Shown here: piece by piece, positions 50,577 to 60,245 of the stretch
Layout of the letters: each line of letters starts with the position of its first letter
Numbering within the stretch: the stretch's first letter is position 1
Assembly (NCBI RefSeq): GCF_009827495.1
Contig: NZ_WTZA01000001.1
Span: 1-64,000 of the forward strand
Source: Tsuneonella aeria
Lineage (GTDB): Bacteria > Pseudomonadota > Alphaproteobacteria > Sphingomonadales > Sphingomonadaceae
Reading direction: 5' to 3'
Length of the DNA: 64,000 nucleotides
Translations under genes and position numbers: made by a program
Notes under the pieces: generated by a model
What the model saw: only the letters and a program-made list of their open reading frames with translations
What the model was told of the DNA's origin: nothing
The model's database searches: none

Positions 50577-51185
50577 TCAGACGATCGCGTTGAAGGTTTC
50601 GAAGTCGGGGCGGGGGCTGCGTTCGAAGATCGTCGAGGGATCGCCGTATCCGACGGAGCAGATGAAGTTGGACCGCACCCGCGGCTGATCGGCAAAGAAC
50701 GCCGCGTCCACCGCGGCATTGTCGAACCCCGACATCGGCCCCGTGTCGAGACCGAGCGCACGGGCCGCCAGGATGAAATACCCACCCTGGAGCGACGAAT
50801 TGCGCATCGCGGCGACCTTGCGGCCTTCCTCGTCCCCTTCGAACCAGCTTCGGGCGTCGGTATGGGGGAAGAGCCAGGGAAGCTGTTCGTGAAAGTCGAT
50901 GTCGTAGCCGATGATCGCGGTCACCGGCGCCTGGCGTATCTTGTCACCGTTCGTGCCCGAGGACAGGCTGGCGAGTCGTTCCTTCGCCTGCTCGGACTTC
51001 ACCCACACGATGCGGGCCGGCAGCATGTTGGCCGATGTCGGGCCCATCCTGACAAGGTCCCAGATCGCGCGCAGCTGATCGTCGCTGACCGGCCGGTCGA
51101 GCCATCCGTTGTAGCTGCGCGCCTTGCGGAAAATCTGGTCGAGCGAAGCGTCGGGGAGCGCCATGTTGTCCTGCCGGCCGGTCAT
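50577..51185 (-). CDS. nitroreductase-family protein (RutE/malonic semialdehyde reductase-like)
   Basis: A 202-residue FMN-dependent nitroreductase. It resembles RutE: ARSYNGWLDRPVSDDQLRAIWDLVRMGPTSANMLPARIVWV at the N-terminus, the FMN and substrate segments AMRNSSLQGGYFILAARALGLDTGPMSGFDN, and SVGYGDPSTIFERSPR at the end. RutE reduces malonic semialdehyde from uracil breakdown, but no other rut genes are here, so the substrate is uncertain. The ATG at 51185 overlaps the nfuA stop by four bases; an in-frame ATG at 51164 with AGGA is an alternative start. Confidence 0.87.
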   Translation of the reverse strand: MTGRQDNMALPDASLDQIFRKARSYNGWLDRPVSDDQLRAIWDLVRMGPTSANMLPARIVWVKSEQAKERLASLSSGTNGDKIRQAPVTAIIGYDIDFHEQLPWLFPHTDARSWFEGDEEGRKVAAMRNSSLQGGYFILAARALGLDTGPMSGFDNAAVDAAFFADQPRVRSNFICSVGYGDPSTIFERSPRPDFETFNAIV

Positions 51186-51760
51186 GCAGCGCGCACCTCG
51201 GTGATTTCGGGAATGTAGTGCTTCAGCAGCCCTTCGATGCCATGCTTCAGCGTGGCGGTGGAGCTCGGGCAGCCGGCGCATGCGCCCTGCATCTGCAAGT
51301 GCACGATCCCGTCCCGATATCCGCGATAGACGATGTCGCCGCCGTCATTGGCCACCGCCGGGCGGATGCGGGTTTCGAGCAGTTCGTTGATCTGGTCGAC
51401 GATGTCCGCGTCTTCCGGATCGCTTTCGACGACAAGTTCGCTTTCGGGCGGGACAGCGATGCCGCTGGCCCCGCCGCCCGCGAACAGCGGAGCGCCCGAG
51501 ATGAAGTGATCGAGAAGGACCGAGACGACCTGCGGTTTCAGCATCGTCCAGTCCGCCCCGGGCCCCGCCGTCACCGAGATGAAATCACCCCCGAAGAACA
51601 CGCCGGTCACTTCCCCCGTGTCGAACAGGGCCTGCGCCAAGGGGCTTGCCTCCGCAGCTTCGGGGTCGGCGAATTCGCGCGTTCCGGCGGGCATCACCTG
51701 GCGTCCCGGCAGGAACTTCATGCTCGCCGGGTTGGGCGTCGTTTCGGTTTCGATGAACAT
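51182..51760 (-). CDS. nfuA: NfuA-like Fe-S cluster carrier
   Basis: A 192-residue iron-sulfur carrier with an N-terminal degenerate HesB/A-type domain (MFIETETTPNPASMKFLPGRQVM..., the Nfu_N pattern) and a C-terminal NifU domain (about 110-185) carrying the cluster ligands CAGC in GACAGCPSSTATLKHGIE. It delivers [4Fe-4S] clusters to client enzymes. It is the first gene in the minus-strand run to the nitroreductase and tsaB. 113 bases separate it from the M16 peptidase gene on the other strand, so the two promoters are divergent. Confidence 0.95.
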   Translation of the reverse strand: MFIETETTPNPASMKFLPGRQVMPAGTREFADPEAAEASPLAQALFDTGEVTGVFFGGDFISVTAGPGADWTMLKPQVVSVLLDHFISGAPLFAGGGASGIAVPPESELVVESDPEDADIVDQINELLETRIRPAVANDGGDIVYRGYRDGIVHLQMQGACAGCPSSTATLKHGIEGLLKHYIPEITEVRAA

Positions 51761-51873
51761 GCCGGCGATGTAGGATGTCGGCGCTGGGGTCGCAAGCGCA
51801 CCGCGGGCCCCTACCGGTAATTCATTGCCGCCATTCACTATCCCTTCACGCGACGCGCGCTTATAGCCGGGTG

Positions 51874-54834
51874 ATGATCCTTTCCCGGCGTGCCCTGCGG
51901 CATCTTGCACCCCTGCTTCCCCTGGCCATGCTGGCATCGCCCCTGCCGGCCCAGGTGCGCCCCCAGGCACCGGCCGCCGCGCCGCTTCCAGCGCCTGCGC
52001 CGAAGTATCTGCAAACCGGCAACACGACACCGTGGATCTACCGCGGGAGCGACGTGCCGCGCGATACCGAATGGCTGTTCGGAGAAATGCCCAACGGGCT
52101 GCGTTATGCGGTGCGCAGGAACGGTGTGCCGCCCGATCAGGTTTCGATCCGCGTCCGCATCGATGCCGGATCGATTCACGAAAACGACAACGAACAGGGT
52201 TTCGCGCACCTGCTCGAACACATGACGTTCCGGGAAAGCAAGCACCTGGCGGACGGCGCGGCCATCGCTACGTTCCAGCGGCTCGGCGCGACATTCGGCA
52301 GCGACACGAATGCCGAAACCTCCCCCACGCACACGGTGTACAAGCTGGACGTGCCGGAAGCGGACCCGGCCAAACTGGACGAAGTTTTCAAGCTGCTTTC
52401 CGGCATGATCCGCGAACCGGCGCTTTCGGCCAAGGGCCTGGCGGGAGACCTGCCCATCGTCTTGGCGGAAAAGCGCGAACGCGCCGCAGCCGCGCAGCGC
52501 GTGGCGGAAGAAAGCCGCCGCACGCTGTTCGCCGGGCAGCGCCTCGCCAACCGGCTTCCCATCGGCACCGATGCCGCGCTTCGTGCGGCCACGCCGGCCA
52601 GCGTGCGCGCCTTCCACCAGCGGTGGTACCGGCCGGAAAACGCGGTGATCGTGGTCGCCGGTGATGCCGATCCGCGTGCACTGGCTGTTCTGGTCGAAAA
52701 TTATTTCGCCGACTGGAAAGGCATCGGCAAGCACACGCCTGCCCCCGATTTCGGCGATCCCAAGGCGCCCCCCGGAGCGGACAAGGCAAACCCCGTGGGG
52801 GAAACGGCCGTCCTGGTGGAACCGGACCTGCCCCGCAGCCTGACCTACGCCGTGATGCGGCCATGGCGCCCGGTGAACGATACGATTGTCTATAACGAAG
52901 GGTTGCTGCTCGACACCCTGGCACAGTCGATCATCAACCGCCGGCTGGAAGCGCGCGCGCGGGCGGGCGGGTCCTATCTCTACGCCCAGGTCAACCAGGA
53001 GGACGTAAGCCGCACGGCGGATGCCACATTCGTCACGTTTGCGCCGCTGACGGAAGACTGGCGTTCGGCGCTCGACGATGTTCGCGCCGTCATCGCCGAC
53101 GCGCTCGCCAGCCCGCCCAGCCAGGAGGAGATCGACCGAGAGCTGGCGGAATTCGACGTCGCCTTCGCAAGCTCCGTCGAACAGCGGGCGGTGCTTGCCG
53201 GTTCGAAGCTCGCGGACGATGTCGTCCAGGCGGTCGATATTCGCGAAACGGTCGCCGCCCCTGAAACGGTCCTGACCGTGTTCCGCGGCATGAAGGACAA
53301 GTTCACGCCTGCGAACGTCCAGGCGCACACCCGGTCGCTGTTCACGGGTGATGTGATCCGTTCGGTCTATGTCACGCCCGACGCGAAGGAGGCGGATGCC
53401 GCATCGCTGCGCGCCGCGCTGCTCGCCCCGGTGGAGCCGGACGGCAGCTCTCGATTGTCGGCGAGCACGCTGTCGTTCGCCGACCTGCCCGCCATCGGCA
53501 TGTCCAGCGTGCCGAGCGTGGTGGCGCCCATCGGGGTGCTCGACATCGGACGCGTGCAGTTTCCCAACGGCACCAACGCGCTGCTGTGGTCCAACGACGC
53601 GGAGCCGGGCCGGGTGACGGTCAAGGTCCGCTTCGGGTCGGGCTGGCGCGCGTTCCGGCCTGAAGACGCGGTCTATGCCAAGCTGGGCGAAAGCGCCCTG
53701 GTCGGATCGGGCCTGGGCGAACTCGGCCAGGAGGAACTGGACCGGATCACCACCGGGCGGCGCATGGGCTTCGATTTCAAGATCGAGGAAGGGGTGTTCA
53801 CCTTCACCGGCCAGACGCGTTCGGCCGACCTTGCCGACCAGCTTTACCTGTTCGCCGCAAAGCTGGGCATGCCGCGCTGGGACGAGAACCCGGTCCTGCG
53901 CGCCAAGGCGGCATCGCGCCTCGCCTACGAAAGTTTCGCGACGAGCCCGGCGGGCGTGCTTGAGCGCGACTTGCGTTACGAGAAGTATTCGCGCGACCCG
54001 CGCTTCGCCACGCCTGACCGCGCCGCGCTGGAAGCGGCGACCCCTGCGGGTTTCCGCGCGGTGTGGGAACCCCTGTTGAAGCAGGGCCCGATCGAAGTGC
54101 TCATCTTCGGTGATTTCGACCGGCAGCAAGCGATCGACGCGCTCGGCCGCACGTTCGGCGCCTTGCCGGCCCGCGTCCCCATTCCCGCTGATGCCGCCAA
54201 TCGCCGCGTGACGGTGGCCAGCGGGGGCGAACCGCGCGTGCTGTTCCACCGGGGCGACGCCAACCAGGCCGCCGCCGTGGTGACCTGGGCCACGGGTGGG
54301 GGCGCTGCCGCCCTGCCGGAATCGCGCCAGCTCCAGATCCTGAGCGAACTGTTCAACAATCGCCTGCTGGAGGAAATGCGCGAACGGACGGGGGCGAGTT
54401 ATGCCCCGCAAGTGGGCAACGAATGGCCCGTCGATGTGCCCACGGGCGGCGCGATATCGGCGATGGCGATGATGCGCCCCGCCGACGTGCCGGCGTTCTT
54501 CGCCGCGGCGGACGAGATCGCGCGCGATCTTGTCGCCAGCCCGCCTTCCGTGGACGAGCTTGCGCGGGTGACCGAGCCCCTGAAGCAGTCGATCAGCCGG
54601 GCATCCACCGGCAACGCGTTCTGGCTCTGGCAGCTCGAAGGGGCCACTACCGACCCGCAGCGCATCCGCCACCTGCGCACCTTGCTGGCCGATTACAGCG
54701 AGACGACGCCCCAGGCGATGCAGGCCCTGGCGGCGAAATACCTTGCCGGAAATGCGCCGATGCGGCTCGCGGTCATTCCGCAGGGCCAGGCTCTGGCGCA
54801 GCGATCCGCGGCCGGGTCTGCGGCTTCCCGCTAA
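51874..54834 (+). CDS. M16 family (pitrilysin-like) zinc metallopeptidase
   Basis: A 986-residue two-half M16 peptidase. A signal peptide is visible (about 1-27, MLASPLPAQ). The inverted zinc motif HLLEH lies in [10 protein letters not shown] (about 112), with the distal Glu in the [13 protein letters not shown] region about 70 residues on. The second half repeats the fold ([31 protein letters not shown]...) without a zinc motif, as in pitrilysin-type monomers. It is probably periplasmic and cuts small unfolded peptides. The ATG at 51874 is used; a GTG at 51871 is adjacent and no strong ribosome site is seen. A large hairpin follows the stop. Confidence 0.9.
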   Translation: MILSRRALRHLAPLLPLAMLASPLPAQVRPQAPAAAPLPAPAPKYLQTGNTTPWIYRGSDVPRDTEWLFGEMPNGLRYAVRRNGVPPDQVSIRVRIDAGSIHENDNEQGFAHLLEHMTFRESKHLADGAAIATFQRLGATFGSDTNAETSPTHTVYKLDVPEADPAKLDEVFKLLSGMIREPALSAKGLAGDLPIVLAEKRERAAAAQRVAEESRRTLFAGQRLANRLPIGTDAALRAATPASVRAFHQRWYRPENAVIVVAGDADPRALAVLVENYFADWKGIGKHTPAPDFGDPKAPPGADKANPVGETAVLVEPDLPRSLTYAVMRPWRPVNDTIVYNEGLLLDTLAQSIINRRLEARARAGGSYLYAQVNQEDVSRTADATFVTFAPLTEDWRSALDDVRAVIADALASPPSQEEIDRELAEFDVAFASSVEQRAVLAGSKLADDVVQAVDIRETVAAPETVLTVFRGMKDKFTPANVQAHTRSLFTGDVIRSVYVTPDAKEADAASLRAALLAPVEPDGSSRLSASTLSFADLPAIGMSSVPSVVAPIGVLDIGRVQFPNGTNALLWSNDAEPGRVTVKVRFGSGWRAFRPEDAVYAKLGESALVGSGLGELGQEELDRITTGRRMGFDFKIEEGVFTFTGQTRSADLADQLYLFAAKLGMPRWDENPVLRAKAASRLAYESFATSPAGVLERDLRYEKYSRDPRFATPDRAALEAATPAGFRAVWEPLLKQGPIEVLIFGDFDRQQAIDALGRTFGALPARVPIPADAANRRVTVASGGEPRVLFHRGDANQAAAVVTWATGGGAAALPESRQLQILSELFNNRLLEEMRERTGASYAPQVGNEWPVDVPTGGAISAMAMMRPADVPAFFAAADEIARDLVASPPSVDELARVTEPLKQSISRASTGNAFWLWQLEGATTDPQRIRHLRTLLADYSETTPQAMQALAAKYLAGNAPMRLAVIPQGQALAQRSAAGSAASR

Positions 54835-54835
54835 C

Positions 54836-54880
54836 GCCGGCTTGGCCGCCGCCAAGATTATCCCCCTTGGCCGGGCCGGC
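54836..54880 (+). terminator. nested hairpin after the M16 peptidase gene
   Basis: Outer arms GCCGGC (54836-54841 and 54875-54880) enclose an inner stem GCCAAG (54851-54856) / CTTGGC (54866-54871) with loop ATTATCCCC. A longer alternative pairing of the outer arms, with two G-U pairs, gives about 12 base pairs. It starts two bases after the stop codon, as expected for a terminator, although no T-run follows. The rest of the gap to 54944 holds no recognised element. Confidence 0.5.
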
Positions 54881-54944
54881 GCTTTGCGCTTCGGATGACA
54901 CGGGCGTAGATTGCGCCCGGCAAGCAACGGACGAGCGTTTCAAA

Positions 54945-56318
54945 GTGGCGAACAACTGGAATCCCGCAAGCTGGCAGTCGCACGAGGCGCGGCACCTGCC
55001 GGTCTATGGCGACAGTGCCGCCCTGGCGGAGGCGGAAGCGACCCTGTCGAACTACCCCCCGCTCGTCTTCGCGGGGGAGGCACGCGCGCTGAAGGCCGAT
55101 CTGGCCGAAGTGGCAAGCGGGCGCGGGTTCCTGTTGCAGGGCGGCGACTGCGCCGAAAGTTTCGCCGAGTTTCACCCCAACACCATCCGCGACACGTTCC
55201 GCGTGCTGTTGCAGATGGCGGTCGTGCTCACGTTCGCCAGCAAGCAGCCTGTGGTGAAGGTGGGGCGCATGGCGGGCCAGTTCGCCAAGCCGCGCAGTTC
55301 CCCCACCGAAACGCAGGGCGCGGTCACGCTGCCCAGCTACCTTGGCGACAACGTCAACGGCATCGAGTTCGACGCCGCCACCCGCGCCAACGATCCGCAG
55401 CGCATGGTGCGCGCCTATTCGCAGGCGGCCGCCACGCTCAACCTGTTGCGCGCTTTCGCCGGCGGCGGATATGCCAACTTGCGCCAGGTGCACCGCTGGA
55501 CGCTTGACTTCATGGGCCGCAGCCCGTGGGCCGACAAGTTCCGCGACATCGCCGACCGGATCGGGGAATCGCTCGATTTCATGCAGGCCTGCGGCATCGA
55601 TGCCGAAACCATGCCGCAGCTCCAGCGGACCAGCTTCTACACCAGCCACGAAGCCCTGCTGCTGCCGTACGAACAGGCGCTGACCCGGCAGGATTCGCTG
55701 ACGGGCGAATGGTACGATTGTTCGGCGCACATGGTCTGGATCGGCGATCGCACCCGTTTCCCCGGCAGCGCGCACGTGGAATTCTGCCGCGGCATCGGCA
55801 ACCCCATTGGCATCAAGTGCGGGCCGAGCCTGGCGCCGGACGACCTCAGCCGCCTGCTCGACACGCTGAACCCGGCGCGCGAGCCCGGCCGGATCACGCT
55901 CATCAGCCGCTTCGGCGACGACAAGGTGGAAGCCGGCCTGCCGCCGCTGGTCCGCGCCGTCGCGCGCGAAGGCCACCCCGTCGTGTGGAGCTGCGATCCC
56001 ATGCACGGCAACGTCATCAAGGCGGAAAGCGGGTTCAAGACCCGGCCCTTCGACCGCATCCTGCGCGAAGTGAAGGGCTTCTTCGCCGTGCACCGTGCCG
56101 AAGGCAGCCACGCCGGCGGCATCCATATCGAGATGACCGGGCAGGACGTGACCGAATGTGTCGGCGGCGCCGTGGCCATTCGGGACGAGGCGCTGGGCGA
56201 CCGTTACCACACGCACTGCGATCCGCGGCTCAACGCCGCCCAGTCGCTGGAGCTTGCCTTCCTGCTCGCCGAGATGCTGAACCTGGAAAAGAACGAGCGG
56301 ACGGCGGACGCCGCCTGA
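54945..56318 (+). CDS. class II 3-deoxy-7-phosphoheptulonate (DAHP) synthase
   Basis: A 457-residue type II DAHP synthase, the first enzyme of the shikimate pathway (condensing phosphoenolpyruvate and erythrose-4-phosphate). Family landmarks are NNWNPASWQ at the start, [15 protein letters not shown] with the metal-binding Cys, [88 protein letters not shown] and [18 protein letters not shown]. The length matches the plant/Mycobacterium type. The start is GTG at 54945, the only codon that fits the family start; upstream frame is chance. The 102 bases after it include two dyads described separately. Confidence 0.96.
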   Translation: MANNWNPASWQSHEARHLPVYGDSAALAEAEATLSNYPPLVFAGEARALKADLAEVASGRGFLLQGGDCAESFAEFHPNTIRDTFRVLLQMAVVLTFASKQPVVKVGRMAGQFAKPRSSPTETQGAVTLPSYLGDNVNGIEFDAATRANDPQRMVRAYSQAAATLNLLRAFAGGGYANLRQVHRWTLDFMGRSPWADKFRDIADRIGESLDFMQACGIDAETMPQLQRTSFYTSHEALLLPYEQALTRQDSLTGEWYDCSAHMVWIGDRTRFPGSAHVEFCRGIGNPIGIKCGPSLAPDDLSRLLDTLNPAREPGRITLISRFGDDKVEAGLPPLVRAVAREGHPVVWSCDPMHGNVIKAESGFKTRPFDRILREVKGFFAVHRAEGSHAGGIHIEMTGQDVTECVGGAVAIRDEALGDRYHTHCDPRLNAAQSLELAFLLAEMLNLEKNERTADAA

Positions 56319-56362
56319 CGGGGAACGCCCGCGGCGATGGAACCGAACGGGCAAGCAAACTT

Positions 56363-56397
56363 TCCACATTAGTGGACCCCTGCCGCCGGGGCAGGGG
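56363..56397 (+). promoter_or_regulatory. two adjacent dyads between DAHP synthase and egtB
   Basis: A small dyad TCCAC-ATTA-GTGGA (56363-56376) directly abuts a perfect 8-base-pair hairpin CCCCTGCC (56377-56384) / GGCAGGGG (56390-56397) with a 5-base loop. They lie 44-79 bases after the DAHP synthase stop and 23-58 bases before egtB. The hairpin could be the upstream gene's terminator or a structured egtB leader; the short dyad could be a regulator site. No published element was matched. Confidence 0.4.
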
Positions 56398-56420
56398 CTA
56401 CTCGAACGGGAGGGGTTGCC

Positions 56421-57656
56421 GTGTCCGGCGCCAGTGGACTTGCCGTCACGCCGTCGCCGGCCATCGCCGCCGAGTATCAGCGCACGCGCGCGCTGACGGA
56501 AGCCCTCGCGGCGCCGCTTTCCGATGCCGACGCGACGATCCAGTCGATGGACGATGCAAGCCCGGCAAAGTGGCATCTGGCGCATACGACCTGGTTTTGG
56601 GAGACGTTCCTCCTGCGCGATCACCTGCCGGGTTATCGGCTGTACCGCGAGGACTGGCCCTATCTTTTCAATTCCTATTACGAGGCGGAAGGCGCCCGCC
56701 TGGCGCGTGGACGACGCGGGATGCTGTCGCGCCCTTCGGTTGGCGAAATCCTGGCGTGGCGCGCGGTGGTGGACGAGGCGATCTCGCCCTTGCTCGCACG
56801 CGGCGACCTCGCGCCGCTGATCACGCTCGGCTGCGCGCACGAACAGCAGCACCAGGAACTGCTGCTCACCGATATCAAGCACGCGCTGTTCCAGAACCCG
56901 GCAGGCCCACCGATGTGGGACTTGCAGACGCCCGCCGCGACGCGTCCGGGCGCGGTCGCCTGGCATAGGCACCCGGGCGGCATTGCGCTGATCGGGGCGG
57001 AGGATGGCGCCGGGTTCGCGTTCGACAACGAAGGCCCGCGCCACCGTGTCCTCCTCGAACCGTTCGCCCTTGCCGACCGCCTGGTGACGAATGGCGAATG
57101 GCAGGACTTCATCGACGACGGCGGATACCGAACCGCTGCGCTGTGGCTTTCGGACGGCTGGGCCTGGGTCAATGCCGAAGGCGTGAGCGCGCCGCTTTAC
57201 TGGCGGGACGAAAAGCATTTCACCCACTCCGGCTGGCGGGACCGCGATCCACACGCGCCGGTCACGCATATATCGAGCTTCGAAGCCGACGCTTTCGCCA
57301 CCTGGGCCGGCGCCCGGCTGCCGACAGAGTTCGAATGGGAAGCGATTGCGCAAGGGCACGACGCCCTGGCCGGCAATCAGCTCGATGCCGCGGCGCCGCC
57401 ATTGCCGAAGGGTGGGACGGACCTGTTCGGCGATTGCTGGCAATTCACGCGGTCCGCTTATCTTCCCTATCCCCGCTTCCGCGCGGCGCCGGGTGCGGTG
57501 GGCGAATACAACGGCAAGTTCATGAGCGGGCAGGTGGTCCTGCGTGGGGGTAGCTGCGCGACCCCGCGGGGCCATGTCAGGGCAAGCTATCGCAATTTCT
57601 TCTACCCGCACCAGCGCTGGCAATTCACCGGCCTCCGCCTGGCGAAGGACATCTGA
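56421..57656 (+). CDS. egtB: ergothioneine biosynthesis sulfoxide synthase EgtB
   Basis: A 411-residue non-heme iron enzyme that joins hercynine to a thiol donor via sulfoxidation. A DinB-like N-terminal domain holds the three iron-binding His (His52, with KWHLAHTTWFWE, and His140/His144 in CAHEQQHQELLLTDIKH). A formylglycine-generating-enzyme-like C-terminal domain has LPTEFEWEAIAQGHD, GDCWQFTRSAYLPYP and VLRGGSCATPRGHVRASYRNFFYPHQRWQFTGLRLA. The GTG at 56421 has GGGAGGGG. It overlaps egtD by one base. No egtA, egtC or egtE is nearby, so the donor may be cysteine directly or the other genes lie elsewhere. Confidence 0.95.
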   Translation: MSGASGLAVTPSPAIAAEYQRTRALTEALAAPLSDADATIQSMDDASPAKWHLAHTTWFWETFLLRDHLPGYRLYREDWPYLFNSYYEAEGARLARGRRGMLSRPSVGEILAWRAVVDEAISPLLARGDLAPLITLGCAHEQQHQELLLTDIKHALFQNPAGPPMWDLQTPAATRPGAVAWHRHPGGIALIGAEDGAGFAFDNEGPRHRVLLEPFALADRLVTNGEWQDFIDDGGYRTAALWLSDGWAWVNAEGVSAPLYWRDEKHFTHSGWRDRDPHAPVTHISSFEADAFATWAGARLPTEFEWEAIAQGHDALAGNQLDAAAPPLPKGGTDLFGDCWQFTRSAYLPYPRFRAAPGAVGEYNGKFMSGQVVLRGGSCATPRGHVRASYRNFFYPHQRWQFTGLRLAKDI

Positions 57657-58642
57657 TGGTCGCAAGGGAAGGGATCACCCTCGTCAACCTCGACGCCGAA
57701 GGTGTCGACGTGCAGTTCCGCCGTGATGTGCTGCGCGGGCTGGGCGAGGCGCAGAAAGCCGTTCCGGCCCGCTGGCTCTACGACGATCGCGGTTCGGAGC
57801 TGTTCGAGGACATCACCGGCCTGCCCGAATATTATCCCACGCGGGCCGAAACCGAAATCCTGCGCGGGCGGCAGGCGGAGTTCCGCGATCTCATCGGTGC
57901 CGGCCGTGCCGTGGTGGAGTTCGGCTCCGGCAGCTCGACGAAGACGCCGCTCCTGCTCGAAAGCATAGCGCCGGCGGCCTATGTCCCGCTGGACATTTCC
58001 GGGGACTTCCTGCGGGCTGCGGCGGACGACCTTGCCGCGCGGTTTCCCGGCCTGCCGGTCTATCCGGTGGAAGCGGATTTCATGCGGGCGGTCGAGCTGC
58101 CCGAAGCTGTGACTGACCTGCCCAAGCTCGGCTTCTTTCCCGGCTCCACCATCGGCAACATGATCGCTCCGACCGCGGTGGACCTGCTGCGATCCATGCG
58201 CTCCACCTTGGGGGAGGGGAGCCAGCTGCTGATCGGGATGGACATGATCAAGGACGTCGCCACGATGACGGCCGCCTACGATGATTCCGCCGGCGTCACG
58301 GCCGCGTTCAACCGCAACCTGGCGGAACGCATCAACCGCGAACTGGACGGCACGATTCCCGTGGACGCCCTGCGTCACGTCGCCTGCTGGAATGACGACC
58401 ACGCGCGCATCGAAATGCACCTGGAGGCGACGCGGCCGATAGAGTTTACGGTATCCGGCCAGGCGTTCACGATGCGCGCGGGCGAAACGATCCACACCGA
58501 AAACAGCCACAAGTTTTCCCGCCGCAGCGCGCACCTGCTGCTGTTCGCGGGTGGCTGGAGCACGCGCCACTGGTGGCACGATTCCGAGGGCCGGTTCTCG
58601 CTCGTCCTCGCCGACGCAACCCGCCCCCGCAGCGCGCCCTAG
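57656..58642 (+). CDS. egtD: L-histidine N(alpha)-methyltransferase EgtD
   Basis: A 328-residue SAM-dependent methyltransferase that trimethylates histidine to hercynine. Family features are RWLYDDRGSELFEDITGLPEYYPTRAE at the N-terminus, the SAM site VVEFGSGSSTKTPLLL, FFPGSTIGN and HTENSHKFS near the end. Translation is coupled with egtB (TGATG). Together they supply the two committed steps of ergothioneine, a thiol antioxidant. 42 bases separate it from the protease gene. Confidence 0.97.
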   Translation: MVAREGITLVNLDAEGVDVQFRRDVLRGLGEAQKAVPARWLYDDRGSELFEDITGLPEYYPTRAETEILRGRQAEFRDLIGAGRAVVEFGSGSSTKTPLLLESIAPAAYVPLDISGDFLRAAADDLAARFPGLPVYPVEADFMRAVELPEAVTDLPKLGFFPGSTIGNMIAPTAVDLLRSMRSTLGEGSQLLIGMDMIKDVATMTAAYDDSAGVTAAFNRNLAERINRELDGTIPVDALRHVACWNDDHARIEMHLEATRPIEFTVSGQAFTMRAGETIHTENSHKFSRRSAHLLLFAGGWSTRHWWHDSEGRFSLVLADATRPRSAP

Positions 58643-58684
58643 CCGGTCATGGCGGCGCAAGCTGGAATGGTTTAAGGTAGCCCG

Positions 58685-59356
58685 ATGGACTTGCAGTCGA
58701 TCTGGCAAACCGCAACCGACATTATCCGGGACGTGCCGCGATCCGGACTGCTGATCGCGACGGTCGCGGCTGTCCTTGGCAGCGTTATCGGCAGCGCGAT
58801 TGCCCGGCGGCATGGCATCGGCCGCTTCATCGCCACCACCAGCACGATCGCACTGGCGGCGATCCTCGTGGTGGTCATGTTGCAGGTTTCACGCTTCGAC
58901 CCGCGCCTCGATATCGCCGTTCCCGAACTGGGCCTGCCGCGCCAGACGGTCGAAGGGGGCGAGACGCGCGTGCCCTTGGCCGCGGACGGCCACTTCTGGA
59001 TCGACGCCACCGTGAACGGTCACCGCGCGGCGTTTCTTGTCGATACCGGCGCCACGTTGACCGCGGTGTCGGCGCCCCTTGCGGCGGAGGCGGGCCTCGA
59101 ACCCCGGCAGGGCGGGGTGCCGGTGCGAATCTCGACCGCGAACGGCACGGTTTCGGCGGAGCTCACGACGATCGACACGCTCGCCTTCGGCAACATCTCG
59201 GCGACCGGGCTCGACGCGGTGATCGCGCCGAATATCGGGCGCACCAACGTGATCGGGATGAACCTGCTCTCCCGCCTCGGCGGCTGGCGGGTGGAAGACA
59301 ACACGCTGGTCCTCTCTCCGCGCCCGTCCGGTGCGGGCGAGGGCGGCGCGCGATAA
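58685..59356 (+). CDS. retropepsin-like aspartic protease, membrane-anchored
   Basis: A 223-residue protein of the bacterial clan AA aspartic protease family. Two hydrophobic segments (about 20-40 and 47-66) anchor it; the periplasmic domain has one D-T-G-A motif (FLVDTGATLTAVS, about 117-129), expected in a dimer forming the active site, and a C-terminal VIGMNLLSRLGGWRVEDNTLVL that completes the fold. Its substrate is unknown. It has no clear partner in the neighbourhood. Confidence 0.88.
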   Translation: MDLQSIWQTATDIIRDVPRSGLLIATVAAVLGSVIGSAIARRHGIGRFIATTSTIALAAILVVVMLQVSRFDPRLDIAVPELGLPRQTVEGGETRVPLAADGHFWIDATVNGHRAAFLVDTGATLTAVSAPLAAEAGLEPRQGGVPVRISTANGTVSAELTTIDTLAFGNISATGLDAVIAPNIGRTNVIGMNLLSRLGGWRVEDNTLVLSPRPSGAGEGGAR

Positions 59357-59392
59357 CTTGCCGCGGCCACCCGCCGCTGGCAGGGCCGCGCG

Positions 59393-60169
59393 ATGATCGA
59401 AACAGGCCCACCTACCTTCGAAGGCATCCACAATTTCCGCGATTACGGCGGCTATCGTGCCGAAGGCGGCCATGTGCGGCGCGGGCTATTGTACCGATCG
59501 GGCCAACACGTCGCGGCAACCGACGCGGATCTTGCGGGCCTGGCCCGTCTTGGAATTCGGACGGTCATCGACCTGCGCGGTATCAGGGAGCGGGAAATCA
59601 ACCCCTGCCGCCGGCACGAAGGGTGGGCGGGCGAGGTTATCGCACACGCCGGGGAAACAAGCTCCAGCCCGCCGCACATGGATATCGGGCCGGATGTCAC
59701 CACGGCGCGCTATGCCAGGGACCGGATGCTGGCCGTCTATACCCGGATGCCGCAAAATCCCGCGATGCAGGCGATGTTCGGGCGCTATCTCAACGCGCTG
59801 GCGGATCGCCCGGGCGCCAGCCTGGTGCATTGCTTCGCAGGCAAGGACCGCACCGGCGTCGCCGCCATGCTGCTGCTCCACATCCTGGGTGTGTCGCGTG
59901 AGGACCAGTTTGCCGAATTCCTGCTGACGAACAAGGCGCCGACGCTGGGCGTGCTGCGCGCGCAGTCCGTTCCCGGGATCGAGGCGCGGCTGGGCCGGAC
60001 GCTTGACGAGGATGCGATCCGCGCACTGCTGGAAGTGCACGAAGACTACCTGGCGCGCTTCCTGGAGACTGCCGAATCGCTGGAAGGTTCGATCGATGGA
60101 TGGCTCGACCGGTCCGTCGGCGTGACCGACGACCTGCGGGATCGGCTGCGCAGGCAACTGGTCGACTGA
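59393..60169 (+). CDS. tyrosine-protein phosphatase family protein
   Basis: A 258-residue protein with the cysteine phosphatase loop HCFAGKDRTG (C-x5-R, about 142-151) and the family N-terminus FRDYGGYRAEGGHVRRGLLYRSGQ; the general acid region lies upstream. It belongs to the Y_phosphatase3 group that dephosphorylates proteins or phosphoinositide-like lipids. No signal peptide. It follows the protease gene by 36 bases and may be its operon partner. Confidence 0.9.
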   Translation: MIETGPPTFEGIHNFRDYGGYRAEGGHVRRGLLYRSGQHVAATDADLAGLARLGIRTVIDLRGIREREINPCRRHEGWAGEVIAHAGETSSSPPHMDIGPDVTTARYARDRMLAVYTRMPQNPAMQAMFGRYLNALADRPGASLVHCFAGKDRTGVAAMLLLHILGVSREDQFAEFLLTNKAPTLGVLRAQSVPGIEARLGRTLDEDAIRALLEVHEDYLARFLETAESLEGSIDGWLDRSVGVTDDLRDRLRRQLVD

Positions 60170-60245
60170 CGGGGATAGCCTCGGCCCGGCGACTCGATTT
60201 ATGCGCCCCGCGGCCCTATCTCGCGCGCCAGACGGAGAAACACGC

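Noticed and set aside
51838..54927. Very long open frame (1029 codons) on the minus strand opposite the M16 peptidase
   Set aside because: It is a GC-driven shadow of the real plus-strand gene: it has no recognisable domains and is His/Arg-rich, while the plus frame has a complete M16 architecture.
54858..57665. Long open frame on the minus strand opposite DAHP synthase and egtB
   Set aside because: It spans two well-supported plus-strand genes, lacks any family motif and has the composition of an antisense shadow.
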